Source: JAKEGK01 sp036507695
Lineage (GTDB): Bacteria; Pseudomonadota; Gammaproteobacteria; SZUA-152
Direction of reading: 5' to 3'
Assembly (NCBI GenBank): GCA_036507695.1
Contig: DATCIR010000092.1
Location: 1-26,280, forward strand
Length of the DNA stretch: 26,280 nt
Of this stretch, positions 7,523-14,323 are shown piece after piece; the first letter of the stretch is position 1; each line of letters opens with the position of its first letter. Below the pieces are notes generated by a model. The model was not told the DNA's origin. It did not search any database and was given only the letters and a program-made list of their open reading frames with translations. The position numbers and the translations under genes are program-made.

Positions 7523-8986
7523 CTATTCTTCCGATTCGGTTTCCACTCTATCCTTTTCCATGCCCAGTTCCTTGATTTTCCGCGTCAGGGTATTGCGGCC
7601 CCAGCCGAGCAGTTTGGCGGCATCCTGGCGGCGGCCACCGGTGTGTTGCAATGCGGTTTCAATCATAATCTGCTCAAACCGTGGTACGGCATTGTGTAGT
7701 ATCGTGTGCTCGCCGCGTGATAATTGCTGGTTTGCCCAGCGTCGTAACGATCCTTCCCAGTCGCTGTCTTCGCCGGTTTTTTTGGATTCTTCCAGCAATT
7801 CCGGCGCCAGGTCTTCCATGTGAATGGTCTTGCCGGGAGACATTACGGTCAGCCAGCGGCAGGTGTTCTCCAGCTGCCGGACATTACCGGGCCATTCGAG
7901 TTGCGAAAGATAAGTTTCCGTCGCCTTGTCCAGTTGCTTCACTTCCATGTTCAACTCTTTTGCCGCCATTTCGAGGAAATGTTTCATGAGCAGCGGAATA
8001 TCCTGCTTGCGGTCCTTTAATGGCGGCATGTGAATGCGAATCACATTCAAGCGGTGGAACAAATCTTCACGGAACTTGCCGGCCTGCACGCCTTTTTCCA
8101 GATCCTGGTGGGTGGCGGCGATGATGCGCACGTCGACTTTGATCGGGGTATGGCCGCCCACCCGGTAAAATTCGCCATCGGCGAGCACGCGCAACAGGCG
8201 GGTTTGCAGATCCGCCGGCATATCGCCAATTTCATCCAGGAACAGCGTGCCGCCATCGGCTTGTTCGAACCGGCCTTTGCGCTGGTTTTGCGCGCCGGTA
8301 AACGCGCCTTTCTCATGGCCAAACAGTTCCGATTCCAGCAGGTCCTTGGGTATCGCCGCGGTATTGAGGGCGATAAAAGGCTGGTCCGCGCGCGGGCTGT
8401 GCTTGTGCAGCGCCTTGGCGACCAGTTCCTTGCCGGTTCCTGATTGGCCCGTTATCAACACTGTGATCTTGGAACGCGACAAGCGGCCGATGGCGCGGAA
8501 CACTTCCTGCATCGAGGCCGCTTCGCCGATGATCTCGGGTGTTACCGATTCTTCGATTGCGGGCGCCACTTCCAGCTGGCTGACGGAATGCTGGATCGCG
8601 CGGTTTACCAGTTCAATGGCGTCATCCACGTCGAACGGCTTGGGCAGGTATTCAAAAGCGCCACCCTGATAGGCGGACACGGCGCTGTCCAGGTCGGAGT
8701 GCGCGGTCATAATAATGATGGGCAGCTCAGGGGCCTGCTGGTTTAGTTTGCTTAACAACGCCAGTCCGTCCAGGCCGGGCATGCGGATATCCGTGATGAT
8801 GGCGTTGGGCTTACGGTTACCGATTTCCTGCAAAACTTTTTTGGCGTTGTCGAATGTTTCAACCGCCATACCCGCTTGTGTCAACGCGCGTTCTAAAACC
8901 CAGCGGATGGAGCGGTCATCATCCACCACCCAAACGGATCTCTGGCTTAAGGGGTGTTTTATATTGGATGCGGCTATGTTGTTCAT
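7523..8986 (-). CDS. ntrC: Nitrogen regulation response regulator NtrC (sigma54 activator)
   Basis: A 487-residue bacterial enhancer-binding protein. The receiver domain (about 17-130) has D22-D23-D24, phospho-acceptor D66 in TDIRMPGLDG, T94 and K116. The AAA+ domain has Walker A GQSGTGKE (180-187), the sigma54-contacting loop GAFTGA (227-232) and Walker B TLFLDEIGD (247-255). A Fis-type helix-turn-helix (QHTGGRRQDAAKLLGWGRNTLTRKIKELGM) ends the protein. Phosphorylated NtrC binds upstream dyads and opens sigma54 promoters under nitrogen limitation. It begins 15 bases after ntrB, so the two form one operon. Matching 17-bp dyads occur upstream of glnA and of ntrB in this window, consistent with direct targets. 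Length is normal for NtrC. Confidence 0.97.
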   Translation of the reverse strand: MNNIAASNIKHPLSQRSVWVVDDDRSIRWVLERALTQAGMAVETFDNAKKVLQEIGNRKPNAIITDIRMPGLDGLALLSKLNQQAPELPIIIMTAHSDLDSAVSAYQGGAFEYLPKPFDVDDAIELVNRAIQHSVSQLEVAPAIEESVTPEIIGEAASMQEVFRAIGRLSRSKITVLITGQSGTGKELVAKALHKHSPRADQPFIALNTAAIPKDLLESELFGHEKGAFTGAQNQRKGRFEQADGGTLFLDEIGDMPADLQTRLLRVLADGEFYRVGGHTPIKVDVRIIAATHQDLEKGVQAGKFREDLFHRLNVIRIHMPPLKDRKQDIPLLMKHFLEMAAKELNMEVKQLDKATETYLSQLEWPGNVRQLENTCRWLTVMSPGKTIHMEDLAPELLEESKKTGEDSDWEGSLRRWANQQLSRGEHTILHNAVPRFEQIMIETALQHTGGRRQDAAKLLGWGRNTLTRKIKELGMEKDRVETESEE

Positions 8987-9001
8987 GCGGCGATACCCAT
9001 T

Positions 9002-10087
9002 TTAATGTTGTTGAGAATGTACAAATGGCAAAAACACGCTGAACACGGTATTTCCCGGTTCGCTTTTGCATTGAATAATTCCGCCATGCTGTTGGATCAG
9101 GGATTGAGAAATGGACAATCCCAGGCCGGTGCCATCAGCGCGGCTGGTCACCATGGGAAAAAATATGGTTTCGATCAGGTCTGCAGGAATTCCCGGGCCA
9201 TCATCGATAATGTCTATTTGGCAAACCAGTTTGTAGTGGGTTTGCCCAATGGTGAACTGACGCAAGGCGCGTGTCCTGAACGTGATGGCGCCTTTGCTGC
9301 CTACGGCATGCAGCGCATTTACCGAGATATTCAACAGTGCTTGAATCAACTGGTCACGGTCGGCTTCCACTTCCGGGATGCTGGGGTCGTAGTCATGAAC
9401 GATATTGACCCGCTCTGGTTTGCCCGCCTTCAGCAGTTGCGTGATGTGTTCGGTAATTTCGTGAATATTAATGGGCTCGCGTTGCGGCGGCTTGATCGGG
9501 CCTAATAACCGGTTGACCAGGTTGCGTAAGCGGTCCGCTTCGCCAATGATGATATTGGTAAACTCCTTTAAGCTTTCGTCGTGGAGTTCACGTTCCAACA
9601 ACTGTGCTGCGCCGCGCAAACCGCCCAGCGGATTCTTGATTTCGTGGGCCAGGCCGCGGATCATGGCGCGCATCGCGTTACTCTGTGCGAACTGATGTTC
9701 TTCGCGCGTAATGCGCTTACCGCGGTTCAGACTGTTTAATTCAATCAACATCAGGCGTTTGTCGGCATTCAATTTATCTTTCGTGTCAAGCAGAGGCGTC
9801 AGCACACAATCCGTGTTAATGACGCGGCGGTTCAATAGCGTGATATCCTGCTCGCGCAGGGTAAACGGGTCGCCGGTGCGCAGCACCTCGCGAATATCAC
9901 CGGTGAGGTGCTGGTCCCCTGAAAACAGTTCATCAATACCCGTTCCCTTCAAACGATGAATACTGGCTTCAAACAGGATTTCTCCAGCCGGATTGATGTA
10001 TTCGAGCTGTAGCTCGCTATTGAGCAGAAGTACGGCGTTGGTCAGCCCTTCTACAATTTGCTTATATAAATCAATATTTTGTATCAC
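9002..10087 (-). CDS. ntrB: Nitrogen regulation sensor histidine kinase NtrB
   Basis: A 361-residue cytosolic two-component kinase/phosphatase for NtrC, normally controlled by PII. A PAS domain covers roughly residues 5-120 (VLLLNSELQLEYINPAGEIL). The phospho-acceptor motif is LAHEIKNPLGGLRGAAQLLE with H148. The ATP-binding domain has the N box (ALLNISVNALHAV), G1 (DDGPGIP) and G2 (GTGLGLSIS). No membrane segments are present, as expected for NtrB. The start is a GTG at 10087 with AGGG six bases upstream. The 5' region carries inverted repeats, a possible -24/-12 element and an NtrC-type dyad, suggesting autoregulation. Confidence 0.96.
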   Translation of the reverse strand: MIQNIDLYKQIVEGLTNAVLLLNSELQLEYINPAGEILFEASIHRLKGTGIDELFSGDQHLTGDIREVLRTGDPFTLREQDITLLNRRVINTDCVLTPLLDTKDKLNADKRLMLIELNSLNRGKRITREEHQFAQSNAMRAMIRGLAHEIKNPLGGLRGAAQLLERELHDESLKEFTNIIIGEADRLRNLVNRLLGPIKPPQREPINIHEITEHITQLLKAGKPERVNIVHDYDPSIPEVEADRDQLIQALLNISVNALHAVGSKGAITFRTRALRQFTIGQTHYKLVCQIDIIDDGPGIPADLIETIFFPMVTSRADGTGLGLSISQSLIQQHGGIIQCKSEPGNTVFSVFLPFVHSQQH

Positions 10088-10119
10088 TTCCGGCCCTTTC
10101 AGTATTAGTTAGCAATTTC

Positions 10120-10152
10120 CAAACCAATTTCGGTTTGAAACGCTGGCGTTTC
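10120..10152. repeat. Two adjoining inverted repeats in the ntrB leader
   Basis: CAAACC-aatttc-GGTTTG (10120-10137) is immediately followed by GAAACGC-tg-GCGTTTC (10137-10152). Both are perfect. They lie 33-65 bases upstream of the ntrB start, downstream of the candidate -24/-12 element, so they would be transcribed into the 5' untranslated region. They could be an operator pair or RNA hairpins; no run of T follows on the minus strand, so a terminator is unlikely. Confidence 0.4.
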
Positions 10153-10220
10153 TTGCAAGCCAGGGTTGGTTTTTAAATATTTTATTAAAAACATAATGTT
10201 ACAAACCATTGGACGGTGAT

Positions 10221-10236
10221 TGCAGCGCGCGGCCCT
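10221..10236 (-). promoter_or_regulatory. Possible sigma54 (-24/-12) element for ntrBC
   Basis: The minus strand reads AGGGCCGCGCGCTGCA, which has the GG-N10-GC skeleton and TGCA at -12 but departs from TGGCAC at -24. Its distance to the NtrC-type dyad (about 77 bases centre to centre) is nearly the same as at glnA. It is only a partial consensus match; a sigma70 promoter in this AT-rich stretch is an alternative. Confidence 0.35.
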
Positions 10237-10297
10237 GGACTGTTGAGTAATTTTTGTATCAATCAGGCGCAAAACGCTGCACTTCAGTTAATATTAT

Positions 10298-10314
10298 TGC
10301 ACTATAATGGTGCA
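10298..10314. promoter_or_regulatory. NtrC binding site upstream of ntrBC
   Basis: TGCACTATAATGGTGCA is a 17-bp dyad (TGCAC-N7-GTGCA) that differs from the enteric NtrC consensus TGCACTAAAATGGTGCA at one position. It lies about 210 bases upstream of ntrB and 47 bases from the MITE-like insertion. Its position fits NtrC control of its own operon. Confidence 0.7.
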
Positions 10315-10360
10315 TTGGTGTTAGGAAAAGTAAAAATTTGTGCTCAAGCGGTGCCTGAGC

Positions 10361-10538
10361 CGAATGGCACTTACTTAACGCAATTTTTTGGATTTTCGTT
10401 ATTCCGGCATTTTTTTAAGCATGCCCCGGCAGGGTGTAAGCCGGGGCCGGAATCCATGAAACTGCCACTATTGTAGATTTTGGATCCCGGCTTTCGCCGG
10501 GAAGACGACGGTTCTGAGCTTAAGTTAAGTGCCATTCG
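10361..10538. mobile_element. MITE-like non-autonomous element, 178 bp, with 9-bp target duplication
   Basis: The ends are inverted repeats: the left begins CGAATGGCACTTACTTAACG and the right, read inward on the other strand, begins CGAATGGCACTTAACTTAAG. Thirteen bases are identical, then the match continues after a one-base shift. The 9-mer TGCCTGAGC flanks both sides (10352-10360 and 10539-10547) as a perfect direct repeat, the footprint of transposition. The interior has no gene but holds two strong hairpins: GCCCCGGC-N9-GCCGGGGC (10423-10447), nested in ATTCCGG/CCGGAAT (10401-10407 and 10447-10453), and TCCCGGC-tttc-GCCGGGA (10485-10502). A 9-bp duplication is produced by, for example, some IS4 and IS5 group elements; the parent family is not determined. 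The 496-base gap between ntrB and the DUF4124 gene holds only this element and the ntrB control region. Confidence 0.8.
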
Positions 10539-10583
10539 TGCCTGAGCCCGGTATTTTCACATTGCGATGGGCGGCGGGATTTT

Positions 10584-11132
10584 TTACTGCTTGAGCACGT
10601 GCAGGGTGATGGGGCTGGAGCTGGTCAGTACCGCGCCGGCCTGGTCCTGGATCTGGACGCTGATGGATTGGGTACCGCGCTGCAGGTTTTCCAATTGAAA
10701 TACGGCTGAGTCGCTTTTCTGGTGGGCAGCGCCATCGATCAGCACCACGTAACGATGTCCTGCCTGCGCATCCAGGGCAGGTTGGGAGGCCAACTGGATT
10801 GAATAGATGCCGCCGTTGGCGCGGATGGCTTCGTCGTTTTGGATATTCATGATGGTCACTGCGGCATACGCCGTTGCCGGCTTGCGGTCTTCGCTATCCG
10901 CCGCCTTGGGCGCCGGCTTGGGGGAGGGTTTGAATTCAGGGGCCGAAGCGGGTGTTTTGGAGTCATATTCCAGCGCCGGCGGCGGTACTTTCATGGGTTC
11001 ATCGCCTGCTTTTTGCGGCATGTCGGAATAGCGGATGACCTTACCTTCCTCGTCAACGTGCTTGTACACCGCGGCCTGGCCGGTAACGGCGAGGAAACTC
11101 AATAGACAGATTATGATGAATGCTCTTTTCAT
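10584..11132 (-). CDS. DUF4124 domain envelope protein
   Basis: A 182-residue exported protein of unknown function. The signal peptide (MKRAFIIICLLSFLAVTGQA) is followed directly by AVYKHVDEEGKVIRYSDMP, the DUF4124 motif found at the N-terminus of many gammaproteobacterial envelope proteins. A Pro/Lys/Ala-rich linker (about residues 55-80) leads to a C-terminal part rich in beta-type sequence (VTIMNIQNDEAIRANGGIYSI, RYVVLIDG, ITLHVLKQ) that may be Ig- or fibronectin-like. The frame is open for 33 more codons upstream, but that stretch crosses the glnA terminator and lacks a signal, so the ATG at 11132 is chosen; no good ribosome site is visible. A DUF4124 gene between glnA and ntrBC is a common gammaproteobacterial arrangement. 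Confidence 0.85.
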   Translation of the reverse strand: MKRAFIIICLLSFLAVTGQAAVYKHVDEEGKVIRYSDMPQKAGDEPMKVPPPALEYDSKTPASAPEFKPSPKPAPKAADSEDRKPATAYAAVTIMNIQNDEAIRANGGIYSIQLASQPALDAQAGHRYVVLIDGAAHQKSDSAVFQLENLQRGTQSISVQIQDQAGAVLTSSSPITLHVLKQ

Positions 11133-11229
11133 ATTCCAATGATTCGTTAGTTTGAGGGGAAATACCATTAACTGGGCGATAATAACGCAAGTATAGACTA
11201 GGTGGTATGCGCTTGGTTTTATGCGGCCC

Positions 11230-11260
11230 AAAAAAACGCCCCCGGTCAGGGGGCGTTTTA
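11230..11260 (-). terminator. Intrinsic terminator of glnA
   Basis: On the minus strand ACGCCCCC-tgacc-GGGGGCGT forms an eight-pair GC-rich stem, extended by A-T pairs, followed by a run of seven T. It begins 22 bases beyond the glnA stop codon. The A-rich 5' side and TTTT on the other side mean it may also stop transcription in the plus direction. Confidence 0.92.
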
Positions 11261-11281
11261 CTTTTAACTTCCACTTTCTAC

Positions 11282-12691
11282 TTACAAGCTATAATACATG
11301 TCGAACTCAACCGGGTGAGTCGTCATGCGCAGACGGGTTACTTCTTCCATCTTCAGGTTGATGTAGGCATCCAGTAAATCATCCGTGAATACACCGCCTT
11401 TTTTCAGATAGTCACGATCCGCTTTTAACGCGTCCAGCGCCATGTCCAGCGCATGACAGACTTTTGGAATTTCCGCTTCTTCTTCAGGCGGCAGATCGTA
11501 CAAGTCTTTATCCATGGCTTCGCCCGGGTGGATTTTGTTCTGGATACCATCCAGGCCGGCCATCATCATCGCCGCGAAAGCCAGGTAGGGATTGGCCATG
11601 GGGTCCGGGAAGCGCACTTCGATGCGGCGTCCTTTCGGGTTGGCCACGTAGGGGATACGGATAGATGCCGAGCGGTTGCGAGCGGAATAAGCCAGCATAA
11701 CCGGCGCTTCAAACCCGGGCACCAAACGTTTGTAACTGTTGGTGGTTGGATTGGTAATCGCATTTAATGAACGCGCATGCTTGATAATGCCACCGATATA
11801 ATACAAGGCCGTTTCCGACAGGCCGGCGTATTCATTTCCGGCAAACAGGTTCTCGCCGCCTTTGGCCAGGGACTGGTGGCAGTGCATGCCGCTGCCATTA
11901 TCACCCACCAGTGGTTTGGGCATGAAGGTCGCGGTTTTTCCGTAAGAATGCGCAACGTTCATGACGACATATTTCAGGATCTGGTTCCAGTCGGCGCGTT
12001 TGGTCAGGGTTTCAAACCTGGTGCCGATTTCGCACTGACCGGCGGTAGCCACTTCGTGATGGTGCACTTCCACGGGAACACCCATTTCTTCCAGCGCCAG
12101 GCACATGGCGGAACGAATATCGTGCAAGGAATCCACGGGAGGAACCGGGAAATAACCGCCTTTGATGGTGGGGCGGTGGCCGATGTTGCCATCTTCATAA
12201 ACACGCTCGGAGTTCCAGCCGGACTCTTCGGAATCGACTTTGTAAAAAGCGCCACTGATATCGGCGCCCCAGCGCACGTCGTCGAGAATGAAAAATTCCG
12301 GTTCAGGTCCGAAATAACAGGTGTCCGCGATACCGGTGGACTTTAAATAAGCTTCCGCGCGTTGCCCCAGGGAGCGGGGGTCACGTTCGTAACCCTGGCC
12401 GGTGGAAGGCTCGAGGACGTTACAGCGCAGGATCAGGGTATTCTCATCCGAAAAGGGATCCATCACCAGCGTGCTTGGATCCGGCATTAAAATCATGTCG
12501 GACTCATTGATACCTTTCCAGCCGGCAATCGAGGAACCATCAAACATTTTGCCGTCGGTGAACACGTCCTCGTCGACCGTATGGCTGGGCACGGAAACGT
12601 GCTGTTCTTTCCCCCGGGTATCTGTGAAGCGGAAATCCACAAACTTCACATCTTTTTCTTTGATCATAGATAAAACGTCTCTTGCGGACAT
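11282..12691 (-). CDS. glnA: Glutamine synthetase type I
   Basis: Cytosolic dodecameric enzyme (469 residues) that makes glutamine from glutamate, ammonia and ATP, the main ammonia-assimilating step. Family sequences are present throughout: FTDTRGKEQHVSVP near the N-terminus, KMFDGSSIAGWKGINESDMIL, EPEFFILDD, HHEVATAGQCEIG, the ATP-binding NGSGMHCHQS, and NRSASIRIP. Tyr398 in KDLYDLPPEE is the adenylylation site, so the enzyme is of the GSI-beta kind regulated by GlnE. GAGGAGG six bases before the ATG is a strong ribosome site. Transcription is predicted from a sigma54 promoter with upstream NtrC sites and ends at a strong hairpin just after the gene. Confidence 0.98.
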   Translation of the reverse strand: MSARDVLSMIKEKDVKFVDFRFTDTRGKEQHVSVPSHTVDEDVFTDGKMFDGSSIAGWKGINESDMILMPDPSTLVMDPFSDENTLILRCNVLEPSTGQGYERDPRSLGQRAEAYLKSTGIADTCYFGPEPEFFILDDVRWGADISGAFYKVDSEESGWNSERVYEDGNIGHRPTIKGGYFPVPPVDSLHDIRSAMCLALEEMGVPVEVHHHEVATAGQCEIGTRFETLTKRADWNQILKYVVMNVAHSYGKTATFMPKPLVGDNGSGMHCHQSLAKGGENLFAGNEYAGLSETALYYIGGIIKHARSLNAITNPTTNSYKRLVPGFEAPVMLAYSARNRSASIRIPYVANPKGRRIEVRFPDPMANPYLAFAAMMMAGLDGIQNKIHPGEAMDKDLYDLPPEEEAEIPKVCHALDMALDALKADRDYLKKGGVFTDDLLDAYINLKMEEVTRLRMTTHPVEFDMYYSL

Positions 12692-12778
12692 TACGAACCT
12701 CCTCGATGAATAAACGTATAATTTTTTACGGTCATGAAATCTTTTGGAACAATTAATTCAAAACATTGCTGCCCATGG

Positions 12779-12794
12779 TGCAGATAATGTGCCA
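12779..12794 (-). promoter_or_regulatory. Sigma54 (-24/-12) promoter of glnA
   Basis: The minus strand reads TGGCACATTATCTGCA: a perfect TGGCAC at -24, GG-N10-GC spacing, and CTGCA against TTGCA at -12. It lies about 90 bases upstream of the glnA ATG. With NtrC dyads about 80 and 110 bases further upstream this reproduces the classical glnAp2 arrangement. Confidence 0.85.
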
Positions 12795-12856
12795 CGCAAT
12801 AACTTTATATAAATCATTAAGTTATATAGAGGAAAACGGGTTTTAAAATGCCTATA

Positions 12857-12903
12857 TGCACTATTATAATGCGCATTTTATCAATATGCACAATATTGGT
12901 GCA
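12857..12903. promoter_or_regulatory. NtrC enhancer sites upstream of glnA
   Basis: TGCACAATATTGGTGCA (12887-12903) is a perfect TGCAC-N7-GTGCA dyad. A weaker site, TGCACTATTATAATGCGCA (12857-12875), has one altered half site and nine-base spacing. Their centres are 29 bases apart. The stronger one directly abuts the stop codon of the upstream cation transporter gene. Confidence 0.75.
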
Positions 12904-14094
12904 TCAATGAAATAGGACCCGGGTATCAGCAATATTCTTGTCTTCCATGCTCGCTTGGGTGAGACGTTTTGCCACCCCCAGAGCGTGCTGCTGACTCTCC
13001 ATCTTGTCGAGCGGTAATGTTACCTCTACATGGATTTTCCCGTCCAGATAGTGGAGGGTGATATTGTCAATTAAATCCGCTTCCGGGATATTGCTCCAGG
13101 ATTGTTTGAGTTTTTTGATGATGGTTTGCCGCAGCGGCAGGTGATCGCCGCGCGCCATCATTTCGTCGTCTTCGGGATCGATGTGCACCATGACGTCGGT
13201 GACCTCGTCTATATGTTTCACCACCTGTTCCCGGACTTTTTCCCCGATCTGATGCCCCTCCGACACGCTCAATTTCGGGTTCACCAGCACATGTACATCC
13301 ACCAGGGCCTCACCGCCCATGCGCCGCGTGCGCAGGCTGTGCAACTGGCGTACGCCATCCACGTGCATAATGGTGTTGTTAATGGATTCGACCGTTTCCC
13401 GTTCCAGGGCGGTATCGACCAGCTCACGCACGCTTTGCACGCACAGGCCCCAGCCGATTTTGATTATCATGGCGGCAACGCCAATGGCCGCCAGCGCATC
13501 GAGGTACTGGAAGCCCAGCATCGTGCCGCCGACTCCCACCAATACAATTACTGACGAGATGGCGTCACTGCGATGATGCCAGGCATTGGCTTTTAGCATT
13601 CTGGAATTGACTTTGTTACCCACTCGCAGGGTGTAATGGTAAAGGAATTCTTTCACGGCGATGGAGGTCGCCGCGACGATCAAAGCCAGTATGCCCGGCT
13701 GCATTAGGAACGCGGGTTCGAGAATACGCCGCACCGCATCCACCGCAATACCACCCGCCACCACGATGAGCAGTAAACCCAGGGCAACGGTCACCACCGT
13801 TTCAATCCGGCCATGCCCATAGGGATGGTTTTCATCCGCTACCCGGTGTGAATGTTTTGCCGCGATCAGCACCATGCCGTCGCTGATTAAATCCGACAGC
13901 GTATGAATGCCGTCCGCGATCAGTGACTGGGAGTGGCTGATGTAGCCCACCACAATGGTAATGAAGGAAAGGAACAGGTTGATCACGGCGCTTAGCAGGG
14001 TTACCCTTTTTGTCTCCCGGTAACGATCACTGCGGGCCGAACTGCCGAACACTTTATCCACGAGAGGGTGAGACGAGTGATGTTTAGGGCTCAA
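12904..14094 (-). CDS. Cation diffusion facilitator family transporter
   Basis: An inner-membrane metal/proton antiporter of the CDF family (about 396 residues), expected to export Zn2+, Fe2+ or similar divalent ions. Metal-site motifs are visible in helix 2 (SLIADGIHTLSDLISDG) and helix 5 (ANAWHHRSDAISS). Six hydrophobic helices are followed by a cytosolic ferredoxin-like domain (VDGVRQLHSLRTRRMGGEALVDVHVLV ... VMVHIDPED). The protein is about 100 residues longer than YiiP/FieF, and the extra C-terminus (NITLHYLDGKIHVEVTLPLD) looks like a second ferredoxin-like fold. No ATG opens the frame: TTG at 14103 or, with GAGG nine bases upstream, TTG at 14094, which I chose. It overlaps the 3' end of the TusA-like gene by 11 bases, so it is translationally coupled. 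The substrate cannot be assigned. Confidence 0.93.
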   Translation of the reverse strand: MSPKHHSSHPLVDKVFGSSARSDRYRETKRVTLLSAVINLFLSFITIVVGYISHSQSLIADGIHTLSDLISDGMVLIAAKHSHRVADENHPYGHGRIETVVTVALGLLLIVVAGGIAVDAVRRILEPAFLMQPGILALIVAATSIAVKEFLYHYTLRVGNKVNSRMLKANAWHHRSDAISSVIVLVGVGGTMLGFQYLDALAAIGVAAMIIKIGWGLCVQSVRELVDTALERETVESINNTIMHVDGVRQLHSLRTRRMGGEALVDVHVLVNPKLSVSEGHQIGEKVREQVVKHIDEVTDVMVHIDPEDDEMMARGDHLPLRQTIIKKLKQSWSNIPEADLIDNITLHYLDGKIHVEVTLPLDKMESQQHALGVAKRLTQASMEDKNIADTRVLFH

Positions 14095-14323
14095 GGCCGT
14101 CAACCTCGATGGTGATGGTTATTAATTTATTATTGTCATTTTTCATCGCGAGCACCTTGTGGCCATTGATGCGGGACCAGGTGGGTATATCGTGCATGGC
14201 GCCGGGATCGGTGCAGACGACGGTCAAGCGGTCGCCTTTTTGCAACGCCTGCACGGCGTTTTGGGTGCGAATCACGGGTAACGGGCACAATATGTTGCGG
14301 GCATCCAATTGATGTTCGCTCAT
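14084..14323 (-). CDS. TusA-family sulfur carrier protein
   Basis: A 79-residue TusA/YedF-like protein. The signature LDARNILCPLPVIRTQ contains the persulfide-carrying Cys13 in C-P-x-P, and the remainder (VCTDPGAMHDIPTWSRINGHKVL) follows the beta-alpha-beta-alpha-beta-beta family pattern. Such proteins receive sulfane sulfur from cysteine desulfurases or rhodaneses and pass it to tRNA thiolation or sulfur oxidation enzymes. The ATG at 14323 overlaps the stop of the upstream PP-loop gene (ATGA) and has GAGG about ten bases upstream; a TTG three codons earlier is less likely. The tight coupling suggests that the carrier feeds sulfur to the PP-loop enzyme. That partnership is inference. Confidence 0.93.
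   Translation of the reverse strand: MSEHQLDARNILCPLPVIRTQNAVQALQKGDRLTVVCTDPGAMHDIPTWSRINGHKVLAMKNDNNKLITITIEVDGLEP

Noticed and set aside
10216..10476. Plus-strand 86-codon frame between ntrB and the DUF4124 gene
   Set aside because: It crosses the NtrC site and enters the MITE-like element; no ribosome site and no protein character.
11133..11231. N-terminal extension of the DUF4124 protein
   Set aside because: It runs through the glnA terminator hairpin and would bury the signal peptide. The internal ATG gives a normal exported protein.
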